From Rhodopseudomonas sp. P2A-2r (GTDB lineage: Bacteria; Pseudomonadota; Alphaproteobacteria; Rhizobiales; Xanthobacteraceae), in NCBI RefSeq assembly GCF_026015985.1, contig NZ_CP110389.1:3442001-3506000 (forward strand): a DNA stretch of 64,000 nt, written 5' to 3'. The position numbers and the translations under genes are program-made. The notes below the pieces were generated by a model. That model was not told the DNA's origin, made no database searches, and was given only the letters and a program-made list of their open reading frames with translations. Position 1 is the stretch's first letter. Each line of letters starts with the position of its first letter. Below, in pieces: positions 46,559 to 55,074 of this stretch.

Positions 46559-47773
46559 TCAGCGCCGCAGCGCCGGCACGACGAGGAAGGGAATCATGCC
46601 CAGCACAACGCTGACCAGCGCGAAGGCGATGAGCAGATCGTAGCTCTGAGTCCAGTCGTGAATGAGGCCCCCGCTCCAGGAGCCGAAAGCCGAGCCGAGG
46701 CCGCTGCCGATGGTGATGGCACCGTAGATCGTGCCGACCCGCTCGCCGCGAAAGATCTTCATGGCGGTCGCGGTAAGCAGCGGGCCGCGCGAGCCGATCA
46801 TGCTGCCGAAGCAGACGACGAAGCCGGTCAGCAGCCAGTAATTCGGGTACCGCTGCAACAGCCACAGCATGACGATGCCGACGATCGACAGGGCATAGCT
46901 GCACAGCACCGAGGGCCGTCGGCCGATGATGCCGTCGAGCCAGCTGATGCCGAGCATGCCGAACAGCAGCACCACGCCGCTGAAGCCCCAGGCCGTCGCC
47001 GATATCAGCGGCGGAAAGCCCGCATCGATCAGATAGGCGACGACCTGCGGCGAGATGGCGTACATCCCGATGGCGGTAAAGAAGAAAGTGGCAAACAGCG
47101 CCCAGAAGGCGTGATGGCGCAACGCACGCGGCAGCGTCCAGCCTTCGTCCGGCAGGTCGTGGCTCTCCGGCCTTTCCAGGTGTGCGGAGCCGCCCGCGTA
47201 AGTTCGCCACGGCAGAAGCAGCAGCGGCACCAGCAACGCGAGCACCAGCCAGCCGAAGCTCTGATAGGCGCCGCGCCAGCCGAACCGGTCGATCAGGATC
47301 TGGGCGAACGGTAGCATGATCAGAACCCCGGCGCCGGTTGCCGAGTACACGACTGCCATCGCGGTCGGCAGCCGTTTGCCGAACCAGCGGCCGAGCAGGA
47401 TCGAGTTCGGCACGTTGCTGATGCAGGCCACGCCGAACCCGAGCGCCACGCCGATGCTGAGCTGGAATTGCCAGAGCTGTTGCGCAAAGGCGGCCGACAG
47501 AAAGGCGCCGGCGATCAGCACCAGGCCGGTGGCGAACACTGCGCGCGGGCCGGAGCGATCGAACAGCCGTCCCACCAGGGGCGAGGCAAGGCCGGCGCAA
47601 AGCGCGGTCAGCGAATAGATCGAGACCACGTCGCCGCGGTCCCAGCTGAAAGCCTGCGAGATCGGCAGCAGGAAGACCGTGAAGCTCTCCTGCAGCCCGC
47701 GGCCGAGCACCGACAGCGTGAAGCAGACGCCGAGGACGGCAAGCGCAGTGCGCTGGGAGGCTTTCGGGTCCAT
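46559..47773 (-). CDS. MFS transporter (monocarboxylate/OFA-like group)
   Basis: About 404 residues with 12 predicted membrane helices. Typical elements are SFTVFLLPISQAFSW after helix 1, LVGRLFDRSGPR (loop 2-3), RWFGKRLPTAMAVVYSATGAG in helix 5, a long central loop with HLERPESHDLPDEG, and WLDGIIGRRPS in the second half. The pattern resembles the oxalate/formate and monocarboxylate antiporter branch of MFS. The start is placed at 47773 (MDPKAS); a longer frame to 47809 is possible. It lies between tyrS and the chemoreceptor gene with no operon partner. Confidence 0.87.
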   Translation of the reverse strand: MDPKASQRTALAVLGVCFTLSVLGRGLQESFTVFLLPISQAFSWDRGDVVSIYSLTALCAGLASPLVGRLFDRSGPRAVFATGLVLIAGAFLSAAFAQQLWQFQLSIGVALGFGVACISNVPNSILLGRWFGKRLPTAMAVVYSATGAGVLIMLPFAQILIDRFGWRGAYQSFGWLVLALLVPLLLLPWRTYAGGSAHLERPESHDLPDEGWTLPRALRHHAFWALFATFFFTAIGMYAISPQVVAYLIDAGFPPLISATAWGFSGVVLLFGMLGISWLDGIIGRRPSVLCSYALSIVGIVMLWLLQRYPNYWLLTGFVVCFGSMIGSRGPLLTATAMKIFRGERVGTIYGAITIGSGLGSAFGSWSGGLIHDWTQSYDLLIAFALVSVVLGMIPFLVVPALRR

Positions 47774-47858
47774 CGGGCGACTCTTCACGGCGTTTGCGAA
47801 TGGCCCCACAGGTGGAGCGCGTTTCGACAGCCGTGAACAGTGCGCCAGGCGAATGGGC

Positions 47859-49112
47859 CTATGCAGGCTTGAGCAGGATGTGTTTTTTCTTGCCGAGCGA
47901 AAGCTTGATCACGCCTTCCGGCGTCAGCAGCGCCGGTGTCAGCAGCATCTTCTCGTCGGTGACCGGCACGTCGTTGACGCGCAGCCCGCCGCCCTTGATC
48001 TGGCGCCGCGCCTCGCCGTTGGAAGCGACGAACCCCGCAGTGACGAAAACGGCGAGGACGCCGATGCCGGCGGCAAGTTCGTCCTGCGGAATATCAATGG
48101 TCGGCAGGCTCGCGGAAATCGAACCTTCCTCGAAGGTTTTCCGCGCCGTCTCGTTGGCCGCGTCGGCCGCCTCGCGGCCGTGCACGATGGCCGTGGCCTC
48201 GGTCGCCAGGATCTTCTTGGCTTCGTTGATCTCGGCGCCGCCGAGCTTTTCCAGCCGGGCAATCTCGTCGAGCGGCAGGCGGGTGAAGATCTTCAGGAAC
48301 CGGCCCACGTCGTCGTCTTCGGTGTTGCGGAAGTACTGCCAGAAATCATAGGGGCTGAAGAGGTCGCCATTGAGCCATACCGCACCGGTGGCCGACTTGC
48401 CCATCTTCTCGCCGGAGGATTTGGTGAGCAGCGGCGTAGTCAGCGCGTAGAGCTGCGGGCCGCCCATGCGATGGCTGAGATCGACGCCGTTGATGATGTT
48501 GCCCCACTGGTCGGAGCCGCCCATCTGCAGCGTGCAGCCGTAGCGCCGGTTGAGCTCGGTGAAGTCGTAGCCCTGCATGATCATGTAGTTGAATTCGAGG
48601 AAGGACAGCGACTGGTCGCGGTCGAGCCGCAGCTTGACGCTGTCGAAGGCGAGCATGCGGTTGACCGAGAAGTGCCGACCGACGTCGCGCAGGAATTCGA
48701 CGTAGTTCAGCTTCAGCAGCCAGTCGGCATTGTTGACCATCAATGCGTCGGTCGGGCCGTCGCCGTAGCGCAGCATCTTGCCGAATATTTTTTTGATGCC
48801 TTCGATGTTCTCCGCGATCTTTTCGACCGTGAGCAGCGACCGCTGGTCGTCGCGGAACGAGGGGTCGCCAACCATTGAGGTGCCACCGCCCATCAGGGTG
48901 ATCGGTCGGTTTCCGGTCTCCTGGAACCAATGCAGCATGGTCACCGAAATCAGATTGCCGATGTGCAGCGAGGTCGCCGTGGCGTCATAGCCGACATAGG
49001 CCGTGACCGGACCCTTGGCGCAGGCGGCGTCGAGCGCCTGCGGATCGGAGATCTGGTGGATGAAGCCGCGGCTCTGCAGCACGTTCAGGAAGTCTGATTT
49101 AAATGCGGTCAT
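47859..49112 (-). CDS. tyrS: Tyrosine--tRNA ligase
   Basis: Class I synthetase charging tRNA-Tyr, 417 residues. The HIGH-type motif is LHIGN in [10 protein letters not shown], the tyrosine site includes the [10 protein letters not shown] strand and the [10 protein letters not shown] motif, and the ATP loop is KMGKS in [12 protein letters not shown]. The C-terminal S4-like RNA-binding domain has [14 protein letters not shown] and ends HILLKPA. Full length and intact. Divergent from anmK with about 145 bases between. Confidence 0.97.
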   Translation of the reverse strand: MTAFKSDFLNVLQSRGFIHQISDPQALDAACAKGPVTAYVGYDATATSLHIGNLISVTMLHWFQETGNRPITLMGGGTSMVGDPSFRDDQRSLLTVEKIAENIEGIKKIFGKMLRYGDGPTDALMVNNADWLLKLNYVEFLRDVGRHFSVNRMLAFDSVKLRLDRDQSLSFLEFNYMIMQGYDFTELNRRYGCTLQMGGSDQWGNIINGVDLSHRMGGPQLYALTTPLLTKSSGEKMGKSATGAVWLNGDLFSPYDFWQYFRNTEDDDVGRFLKIFTRLPLDEIARLEKLGGAEINEAKKILATEATAIVHGREAADAANETARKTFEEGSISASLPTIDIPQDELAAGIGVLAVFVTAGFVASNGEARRQIKGGGLRVNDVPVTDEKMLLTPALLTPEGVIKLSLGKKKHILLKPA

Positions 49113-49259
49113 CGGCTGAAGACTCTGATCATGATATTTTTACGCTGACTCGACAGATTGGCGGTGCGCCGGGATCGGCGTCCGCCCGACCGGGAGGCGC
49201 CGTGTGGCATTATAAGATCGGGCCATACGATACAAGTTTGACCGCAGAGGACCTTGGCC

Positions 49260-50372
49260 GTGCCGACCATGCTGACCACCATCGGGCTGATGAGCGGGAC
49301 CTCGCTGGACGGGGTCGATATTGCCTTGATCGAGACCGATGGTCATCGCGTTGGCGCGTTCGGCCCCTCCGGCTACCGGGCATATTCCGATGCCGAACGG
49401 GCCGTGCTGCGCCAGGCGCTGGCGGAAGCGGTGCAACTGTCGGACCGCCACGCGCGGCCGGGCATTCTGGCCGAGGCCGAACAGGTGGTGACGGCGGCGC
49501 ATGCCGAGGCCATGGCCGGGTTTCTGGCGGACAACGGCATCGCCCGTGAAAATGTCGATATCGTCGGATTTCACGGCCAGACCGTGCTGCACCGCCCGGC
49601 CGAGCGGCTGACGGTGCAGATCGGCGACGGCGCGGCCTTGGCGCGGGCGATCCATATTCCCGTGATGCATGATTTTCGCGCCGCCGATGTCGCCGCCGGC
49701 GGGCAGGGCGCCCCGTTCGTGCCGGTGTATCACCGGGCGCTGGCGCAGGCCCTGGGACGCGAAGGACCCATCGTGGTGGTCAATATCGGTGGCGTCTCCA
49801 ACATCACTTATATCGACGGCGACGACCTGCTGATCGCCTGTGATACCGGTCCGGGAAATGCGCTGATCGACGACTTCATGCTGCGCACCAGCGGTCAGCC
49901 GTTTGATGGCGAAGGCAAGCTGGCCGCGCAAGGCCAGGTCGACGACGCATGGGTGGCACGCGGGCTACAACTGCCGTTCTTTTCCGCGCCGCCGCCAAAA
50001 TCGCTCGATCGCAACGATTTTGCCGCGCTTCCGCTGAGCAACATGATACCGGCTGACGGGGCTGCCACGCTGACGGCCTTCACCGCCGCAGCCATCGCCA
50101 GCATTGTGCCGCTGCTGCCTCGGCCGCCGGCAAGCTGGATCGTCACCGGCGGCGGGGCGCGGAACCTGACGATGCTCCGCATGTTGCGCGAGAAACTGGC
50201 GCCAGCAACCGTCGAGGCCGCCGGGGCGCTGGGGTGGTCCGCCGATGCCATGGAGGCGCAGGCGTTCGGCTTCCTCGCGGCGCGCGGCCTGAAAGGCCTG
50301 CCGCTCAGCTATCCCGCCACCACCGGGGTGCCGATCCCGATGAGGGGCGGGGTGTTGGTGTCGGCTGCCTGA
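49260..50372 (+). CDS. anmK: Anhydro-N-acetylmuramic acid kinase
   Basis: Recycling enzyme that opens and phosphorylates 1,6-anhydro-MurNAc to MurNAc-6-phosphate. It begins MPTMLTTIGLMSGTSLDGVD, the conserved phosphate-1 loop, followed by GFHGQTVLHRP, HDFRAADVAAGGQGAPFVP with the catalytic Asp, VVNIGGVSNITYI and the CDTGPGNALIDD motif. The C-terminal WIVTGGGARN region completes the hexokinase-like fold. The GTG at 49260 is preferred because AGAGGA (49246-49251) is 8 bases upstream; TTG 49254 and ATG 49269 are alternatives. The length of about 370 residues is normal. Confidence 0.94.
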   Translation: MPTMLTTIGLMSGTSLDGVDIALIETDGHRVGAFGPSGYRAYSDAERAVLRQALAEAVQLSDRHARPGILAEAEQVVTAAHAEAMAGFLADNGIARENVDIVGFHGQTVLHRPAERLTVQIGDGAALARAIHIPVMHDFRAADVAAGGQGAPFVPVYHRALAQALGREGPIVVVNIGGVSNITYIDGDDLLIACDTGPGNALIDDFMLRTSGQPFDGEGKLAAQGQVDDAWVARGLQLPFFSAPPPKSLDRNDFAALPLSNMIPADGAATLTAFTAAAIASIVPLLPRPPASWIVTGGGARNLTMLRMLREKLAPATVEAAGALGWSADAMEAQAFGFLAARGLKGLPLSYPATTGVPIPMRGGVLVSAA

Positions 50373-50398
50373 CCCGGATCCCCGACCACAGATAATTC

Positions 50399-50438
50399 AT
50401 GCAAGTGCATTTATCTTGACGGATTAATGCAACTGCAT
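50399..50438 (+). promoter_or_regulatory. Paired operator palindromes and possible promoter of the GST gene
   Basis: Two inverted repeats of the form ATGCA-NN-TGCAT, at 50399-50410 (NN=AG) and 50427-50438 (NN=AC), start 28 bases apart. A TTGACG -35-like box (50416-50421) lies between them, and the second palindrome fills most of the spacer toward the -10 region. The arrangement suggests a dimeric regulator binding two sites, likely a repressor; no regulator gene is adjacent. Confidence 0.5.
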
Positions 50439-50474
50439 GTACATGGGCGCTCTGGATCACCCCGGGGAAAAGTC

Positions 50475-51152
50475 ATGACGCAGCAGCTCAAACTGATCAG
50501 CCACAAACTGTGTCCCTACGTGCAGCGCGCCGCGATCGCGCTTGGCGAAAAAGGCGTGGCTTTCGAGCGGATCGATATCGATCTCGCCGCCAAGCCGGAC
50601 TGGTTTCTGGCAATGTCGCCGCTCGGCAAGGTGCCCGTGCTTCAGGTATCGAGCGGGACGGGCGACGCTGTGCTATTTGAGAGCAACGTGATCTGCGAAT
50701 ATATCGATGAGGCGTTCAGCGGGCCGAAGCTGCATCCGCAGGATGCACTGGAACGCGCGCAGCATCGCGCTTGGATGGAGTTCGGATCGTCGATCCTGGG
50801 CGATGTCTGGGGTCTGGAAACCACGGCCGACGCGGCGGTGTTCGAAACCAAGCGGCTGGCGGTTGCCGCAAAATTCGCGCGCGTCGAGGCCGCGCTTGGA
50901 ACGGGGCCTTATTTTGCCGGCGCTGCCTTCAGCCTCGTCGATGCAGTGTTCGCGCCAATCTTTCGTTATTTCGAGGTGTTTGATCGTCTCAGCGATCTGC
51001 GGATCTTTTCCGACACTCCGAAATTGCGCGCCTGGCGAACGCAGCTTGCGCTGCGTCCGAGTGTCAAGGCTGCGGTGCCGGCGGAGTATCCCGAATTGCT
51101 GTACGCCTTCCTGCTACGCTACGACGCCCATCTGCTGAAGCTGGCGGCGTAG
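50475..51152 (+). CDS. Glutathione S-transferase family protein
   Basis: 225-residue GST. The N-terminal thioredoxin-like domain begins LKLISHKLCPYVQRAAIAL, with Cys in a CPYV site like omega/beta-class GSTs, followed by the cis-Pro KVPVLQV and the ESNVICEYIDEA glutathione-binding Ser. The C-terminal helical domain includes FSLVDAVFAPIFRYFEVFD with the conserved N-capping Asp. ATG 50475 follows a purine-rich GGGGAAAAG; the frame upstream to 50427 falls in the operator region. The Cys active site favours thiol-transfer or dehalogenation-type chemistry over conjugation. Confidence 0.9.
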   Translation: MTQQLKLISHKLCPYVQRAAIALGEKGVAFERIDIDLAAKPDWFLAMSPLGKVPVLQVSSGTGDAVLFESNVICEYIDEAFSGPKLHPQDALERAQHRAWMEFGSSILGDVWGLETTADAAVFETKRLAVAAKFARVEAALGTGPYFAGAAFSLVDAVFAPIFRYFEVFDRLSDLRIFSDTPKLRAWRTQLALRPSVKAAVPAEYPELLYAFLLRYDAHLLKLAA

Positions 51153-51181
51153 AGCGCACCGGACCGGCCGACGTCCAACGA

Positions 51182-51829
51182 TCAGCGGACGTTGGCGAGC
51201 CGCATGTCGAGATAGCCGGTGACCGATTCCATCAGCGGCTGCAGTTTGCCGTCGAAGAAGTGGTTGGCGCCGGGGATGATGTGCTGGTCGATGACGATGC
51301 CCTTTTGGGTCTTCAACTTCTCGACCAGGGTGTTGACGTCCTTGGGCGGCACCACCGCGTCCTTCTCGCCATGGACGATCAGGCCCGAGGACGGGCAGGG
51401 CGCCAGGAACGAGAAGTCATAGAGGTTGGCCGGCGGCGCGATCGAGATGAAGCCTTCGACCTCGGGGCGGCGCATCAGAAGCTGCATGCCGATCCAGGCG
51501 CCGAACGAGAAACCGGCGACCCAGCAGGCGCGGGCTTCGGGATTGATTGTCTGTGCCCAGTCGAGCGCCGCCGCCGCATCCGACAATTCGCCGGTGCCGT
51601 GGTCGAACGAACCCTGGCTGCGGCCGACGCCGCGGAAATTGAAGCGCAGCACCGAGAAGCCGCGATGCACGAAGGCGTAATAGCACTGGTAGATGATCTG
51701 GTGGTTCATGGTGCCGGCGAACTGCGGATGCGGGTGCAGCACCATGGCGATCGGCGCGTTCTTCTGCTTGGCAGGATGATAGCGGCCTTCGATGCGGCCG
51801 GCAGGGCCGGTGAAAATGACTTCGGGCAT
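51182..51829 (-). CDS. Small alpha/beta hydrolase (dienelactone-hydrolase-like)
   Basis: 215-residue cytoplasmic hydrolase. Features are GRIEGRYHPAK at the N-terminus, MVLHPHPQFAGTMNHQI, LRFNFRGVGRSQGSFDHG, the nucleophile elbow AGFSFGAWIG, the acid in HGEKDAVVPP and the His in GANHFFDGK. This pattern defines a widespread proteobacterial family annotated as alpha/beta hydrolases of unknown substrate. It is convergent with the GST gene. Start MPEVIFTGPAGRIEG at 51829 with a purine-rich stretch upstream. Confidence 0.88.
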   Translation of the reverse strand: MPEVIFTGPAGRIEGRYHPAKQKNAPIAMVLHPHPQFAGTMNHQIIYQCYYAFVHRGFSVLRFNFRGVGRSQGSFDHGTGELSDAAAALDWAQTINPEARACWVAGFSFGAWIGMQLLMRRPEVEGFISIAPPANLYDFSFLAPCPSSGLIVHGEKDAVVPPKDVNTLVEKLKTQKGIVIDQHIIPGANHFFDGKLQPLMESVTGYLDMRLANVR

Positions 51830-52218
51830 GAATGATCCTTAGATGATCTCTTGGGCAATCAACCGACTTCGCGCAGTGTTCGGCGGGTGGGCTTGAAAAG
51901 CCCGGGCTCGGGGAGCTCTGCGTCTCAAGTGGCGGATCGGGCGCAACGTTGGACGGCGCCGGGTGAAGCTGAGGCCGCGTTCTACCATGAGCGCAGGGGC
52001 AAAAAGCAAGGCTTTTGTCGCTGTCTAGGCCCGGCGCAGCCCCGGGTCGCCGGACGTAACCGCCTGAAATTCAAATAAAAACGATGCGGGACCGGTGCAA
52101 CGGACAGCTTCGATCGATGCCATCAGCGCCCGGTAACGCCGGCTTCCCGAAACCGTTTGGCCTTTGCCTGGTGCCGAAGAAGCGATTGTTGCTGGCAAAG
52201 CCATCAAGGCGAACATCA
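51830..52218 (+). other. Intergenic region, no gene seen
   Basis: Some 390 bases between two leftward hydrolase genes. I see no convincing gene, RNA or repeat. A leftward open frame (52071-52316) covers part of it but has no family signature and overlaps the next gene's 3' end, so I do not call it. Confidence 0.45.
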
Positions 52219-53328
52219 TCACCAAGCTGCGCGTTGGGGTAGCCCCAATAGTCTTGCGCTGCGATCATCGACTTTTGCGTCCGAGCGCACGGTGTCCACG
52301 ACATCACGGATCGCATCGATCACGATATCGGGCCGGTCGAACTGGATATAATGGCTGGCGTCGGGCACCAGCACTTGTCGACCGCGTGTCGACCACGAGG
52401 CTTCGTCCTGCTGCAGTTTTTGCCAAACGCCTCGTTGCAGGACATCTTCCTGCTTCGTCATGTTTTGACTCTTCAGCGTCGCCGCAGTGAGCGGTGCCAT
52501 CGCCGTAAGGACAATTAGAGGGCGGTCGCCCAGTGCGCGTGAAATACGCCCTTCGGCTTTGGTCCGATCAAGGCCCTCCATCTCCGAGAGCGCTCCTGCA
52601 AATGATGTACTGGAATAGGCGTTTGTCATCTGGGTGACGCTTGCAGGGACATTTGGCGGCCCTTCTGACGGCATTGTCAGGCGGATGATCCCCGTCCATG
52701 ACAAGTTCATCACACTCTTCATGGCTTCAGCGCTATGATCCGCTTTCGGCTTCACCTCCTCGGCCAGCCTGGCATCCTGATCGGGATGGGAGGTATCGAC
52801 GAACACTAGCCCGGCGACCTGATCACCAAATTTTCTGGTATAGGACAAGGCGTAGGGCCCGCCGATGGAATGCGCGACCAGAACAAACGGCCCCTTCTCT
52901 CCAGCCGCCATCAGGGTCGCATTGAGATCGTCCGCGACGGAATCGGCATGTTGTGGTGTGGCCTTTGGATCGCTCCACATGATCCCGGCGCGGTCATAGG
53001 CACAAGCGCGCGTAACGCCAGCAACGGCGTCATGCACCTTCGTCCAGGACAGCGAACCGGAAAGATCCAGCCCAGCCTCGAAAATCACTGTCGGGAATCC
53101 GTTCCCGCGGCAGTCCAGATGCGTCTTGCGCCCGCCAATATCTACCGGCTTGCCCGGTGGGGGATATTTCGCCACGGCGTGATACCGCGAAAGCGCCTCA
53201 TATGCGGCGCCGGTGGCAACAAGCAGCGCCATGAGCAGAAGCAGACCCAGGACGATGTGCTTGATCCAGGGCCATATCTTGGATGAACGGGATGGAAGCG
53301 GTGGAGATATCAACGGAGGTCCGATCAT
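52219..53328 (-). CDS. Membrane-anchored alpha/beta hydrolase
   Basis: 369-residue hydrolase with an N-terminal signal-anchor (KHIVLGLLLLMALLVATGAA, residues about 23-42), so the catalytic domain is probably periplasmic. The core is TVIFEAGLDLSGSLSW (in place of HG-x), ACAYDRAGIMWSD, the elbow VAHSIGGPYAL, a later Asp-containing strand FVDTSHPDQD and the C-terminal His in VPDASHYIQFD. This is the 'alpha/beta hydrolase, proline-iminopeptidase-like' group common in soil bacteria. It stands alone; a short transposase relic lies just upstream of its start. Substrate unknown. Confidence 0.85.
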   Translation of the reverse strand: MIGPPLISPPLPSRSSKIWPWIKHIVLGLLLLMALLVATGAAYEALSRYHAVAKYPPPGKPVDIGGRKTHLDCRGNGFPTVIFEAGLDLSGSLSWTKVHDAVAGVTRACAYDRAGIMWSDPKATPQHADSVADDLNATLMAAGEKGPFVLVAHSIGGPYALSYTRKFGDQVAGLVFVDTSHPDQDARLAEEVKPKADHSAEAMKSVMNLSWTGIIRLTMPSEGPPNVPASVTQMTNAYSSTSFAGALSEMEGLDRTKAEGRISRALGDRPLIVLTAMAPLTAATLKSQNMTKQEDVLQRGVWQKLQQDEASWSTRGRQVLVPDASHYIQFDRPDIVIDAIRDVVDTVRSDAKVDDRSARLLGLPQRAAW

Positions 53329-53468
53329 AAAGTGAACGGGAGCGACGGCGGGCAGCCCGCTATTTTGCGCACGTTACCGTCGCTGCGCATCATCCTGAGC
53401 GCCTCGCTTTCGTCGGGGCGCGCCATGTTGATCGATATCCTGCCGCCGCGGGTCGCAGCCTTGGCGAG

Positions 53469-53551
53469 ACAGGCTCTAAGACGCTCCGGGCTTGCCGGAG
53501 CCAGGCGAAGGTACGTTCAACGACCCAGCTTCGCTGCAGTACGATTAAGCG
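53469..53551 (-). mobile_element. Relic of an IS5-type transposase 3' end
   Basis: Read leftward, 53551-53495 encodes VLQRSWVVERTFAWLR, which matches the conserved C-terminal 'RWVVERTFAWL' block of IS5-family DDE transposases. The similarity ends near AGACAGGCTCTAAG (53468-53481), which could be an old IS end. There is no start, DDE core or second terminus, so only a fragment of about 80 bases remains. It abuts the stop of the helicase gene. Confidence 0.45.
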
Positions 53552-54834
53552 ACCTTGGCCGCCATGCGCGCGGCAAGTTTCTCTTCCTCGGTCCAGATTT
53601 TGCGTTCGCGCGGCGGTTTCGCCGGCTTGACCTGCTTGGCCGGCCCGCCGCCCAGCACCGGCGCGCGCGCGGTCGAGTGGCGCGCCACTTCGCAATGCCA
53701 CTGGTGGTCGTCGTGAACGGTCAAGGTCCGACCGATTTCCCGCTCCACATCATGCAGCCAGGCGCGCTGCTCGGCGTCGCACAGGGTGATGGCGAAGCCG
53801 CTGCGGCCGGCGCGACCGGTGCGGCCGATGCGGTGAACATAGCTTTCCGGCAGGCTCGGCAGGTCGTGATTGAACACATGCGTCACGGTGTCGACATCGA
53901 TGCCGCGCGCCGCGATATCGGTCGCCACCAGAACCTGCACCGTCCCGGCGCGAAAAGCGTCCAGCGCACGCTCGCGCTGACCCTGCGACTTGTTGCCGTG
54001 CAGCGCCTCGGCGGTGATCCCGGCCTCGGTGATGAAGGCGCAGACTTCGTTGGCAATGTTCTTCTGCAGGGTGAAGACGACGGCCTGTCCGATCTCCGGC
54101 GTCTGCAGCAGCGCCAGCAGCGCCGCCTTCTTGTGGGCTGCGTCCATGAACATCACGGACTGTTCGATCCGGTTGACGGTGGTCGATGGCGGGGCGATCT
54201 CGACCTTCGCGGGATCGCGCAGCAGGCTCTCGGCCAGCGCGGCAATGGATTTGGGCATCGTTGCCGAAAACAGCAGGGTCTGCCGATCCTTCGGCAGCGT
54301 TGCGACAATGCGCTCGATCGGCTTGGCGAAGCCCATGTCGAGCATCTGGTCGGCCTCGTCCAGCACCAGCGCTTCAAGCCCGGACAGGTCGCACAGGCCC
54401 TGGTCGATCAGATCCAGCAGGCGGCCGGGCGCGGCCACGATGATGTCGACGCCTTCCTTGAGCGCATTGACCTGATGGAACTGACTGACGCCACCGAAGA
54501 TGGTTGTGACGCGAGGCTGCAGATGGCGGCCGAACGTCTCGAAACCGGCCGCAATCTGGGACACCAGTTCGCGCGTCGGCGCGAGGACCAGGACGCGGGC
54601 ACCGCCTTTGGGCGCCGGACGGGGATTTTGGGCCAGGCGATGCAGCAGCGGCAGCGCGAAGGCGGCGGTCTTGCCGGTGCCTGTCTGCGCCATGCCAAGC
54701 ACGTCACGGCCCAGCAGCAGCATCGGAATGGATTGGGCCTGGATCGGGGTCGGGCGGGAATAGTCTTCCTCGGCCAGTGCCTGCAGCAACAATGGCGCCA
54801 GAGCGAGATCGGCGAAAGTCATGGTCATGGTCAC
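53545..54834 (-). CDS. DEAD-box ATP-dependent RNA helicase (RhlE-like)
   Basis: 429-residue RNA helicase. Ordered motifs: Q motif in RPTPIQAQSIP, motif I AQTGTGKT, Ia PTRELV, Ib APGRLLD, II LDEADQMLDMGF, III SATMP, V ATDIAARGID and VI HRIGRTGRAG. A short basic tail (KQVKPAKPPRERKIW and following) replaces the long RGG tails of some relatives. The C-terminus meets the transposase relic, so the last few residues may have been altered by that event. A role in ribosome assembly or cold-tolerant RNA remodelling is usual for the family. Confidence 0.94.
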   Translation of the reverse strand: MTMTMTFADLALAPLLLQALAEEDYSRPTPIQAQSIPMLLLGRDVLGMAQTGTGKTAAFALPLLHRLAQNPRPAPKGGARVLVLAPTRELVSQIAAGFETFGRHLQPRVTTIFGGVSQFHQVNALKEGVDIIVAAPGRLLDLIDQGLCDLSGLEALVLDEADQMLDMGFAKPIERIVATLPKDRQTLLFSATMPKSIAALAESLLRDPAKVEIAPPSTTVNRIEQSVMFMDAAHKKAALLALLQTPEIGQAVVFTLQKNIANEVCAFITEAGITAEALHGNKSQGQRERALDAFRAGTVQVLVATDIAARGIDVDTVTHVFNHDLPSLPESYVHRIGRTGRAGRSGFAITLCDAEQRAWLHDVEREIGRTLTVHDDHQWHCEVARHSTARAPVLGGGPAKQVKPAKPPRERKIWTEEEKLAARMAAKVA

Positions 54835-55074
54835 GCGGCGCCTCCAGCGCTGAGCAAGGCTGCGCCTGGTCGGGCTTAGCTTTATGAGAGGGCGGACTGT
54901 TAGGGGCGATGCTGCACTGCGTCAACGCGGAAAGCAGGGCGGCAGCGGTTTAGTGTCCGGTTTCTTATTCCGCCGCGCTAAAGTGGATCGACATCTGTTC
55001 GCCCATAACCGGACCTACAAGTTGGTGAAGCTTGCGAACATCCGCCCGCCATTTCATCAATCCACGCGAAGGCA

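Noticed and set aside
52071..52316. Leftward 81-codon frame overlapping the end of the membrane-anchored hydrolase
   Set aside because: No start signal, no recognisable motif, and it overlaps a well-supported gene on the same strand.
53332..54879. Rightward open frame of about 515 codons across the helicase gene
   Set aside because: Antisense shadow of the DEAD-box gene; Arg/Gln/His-rich translation without motifs.
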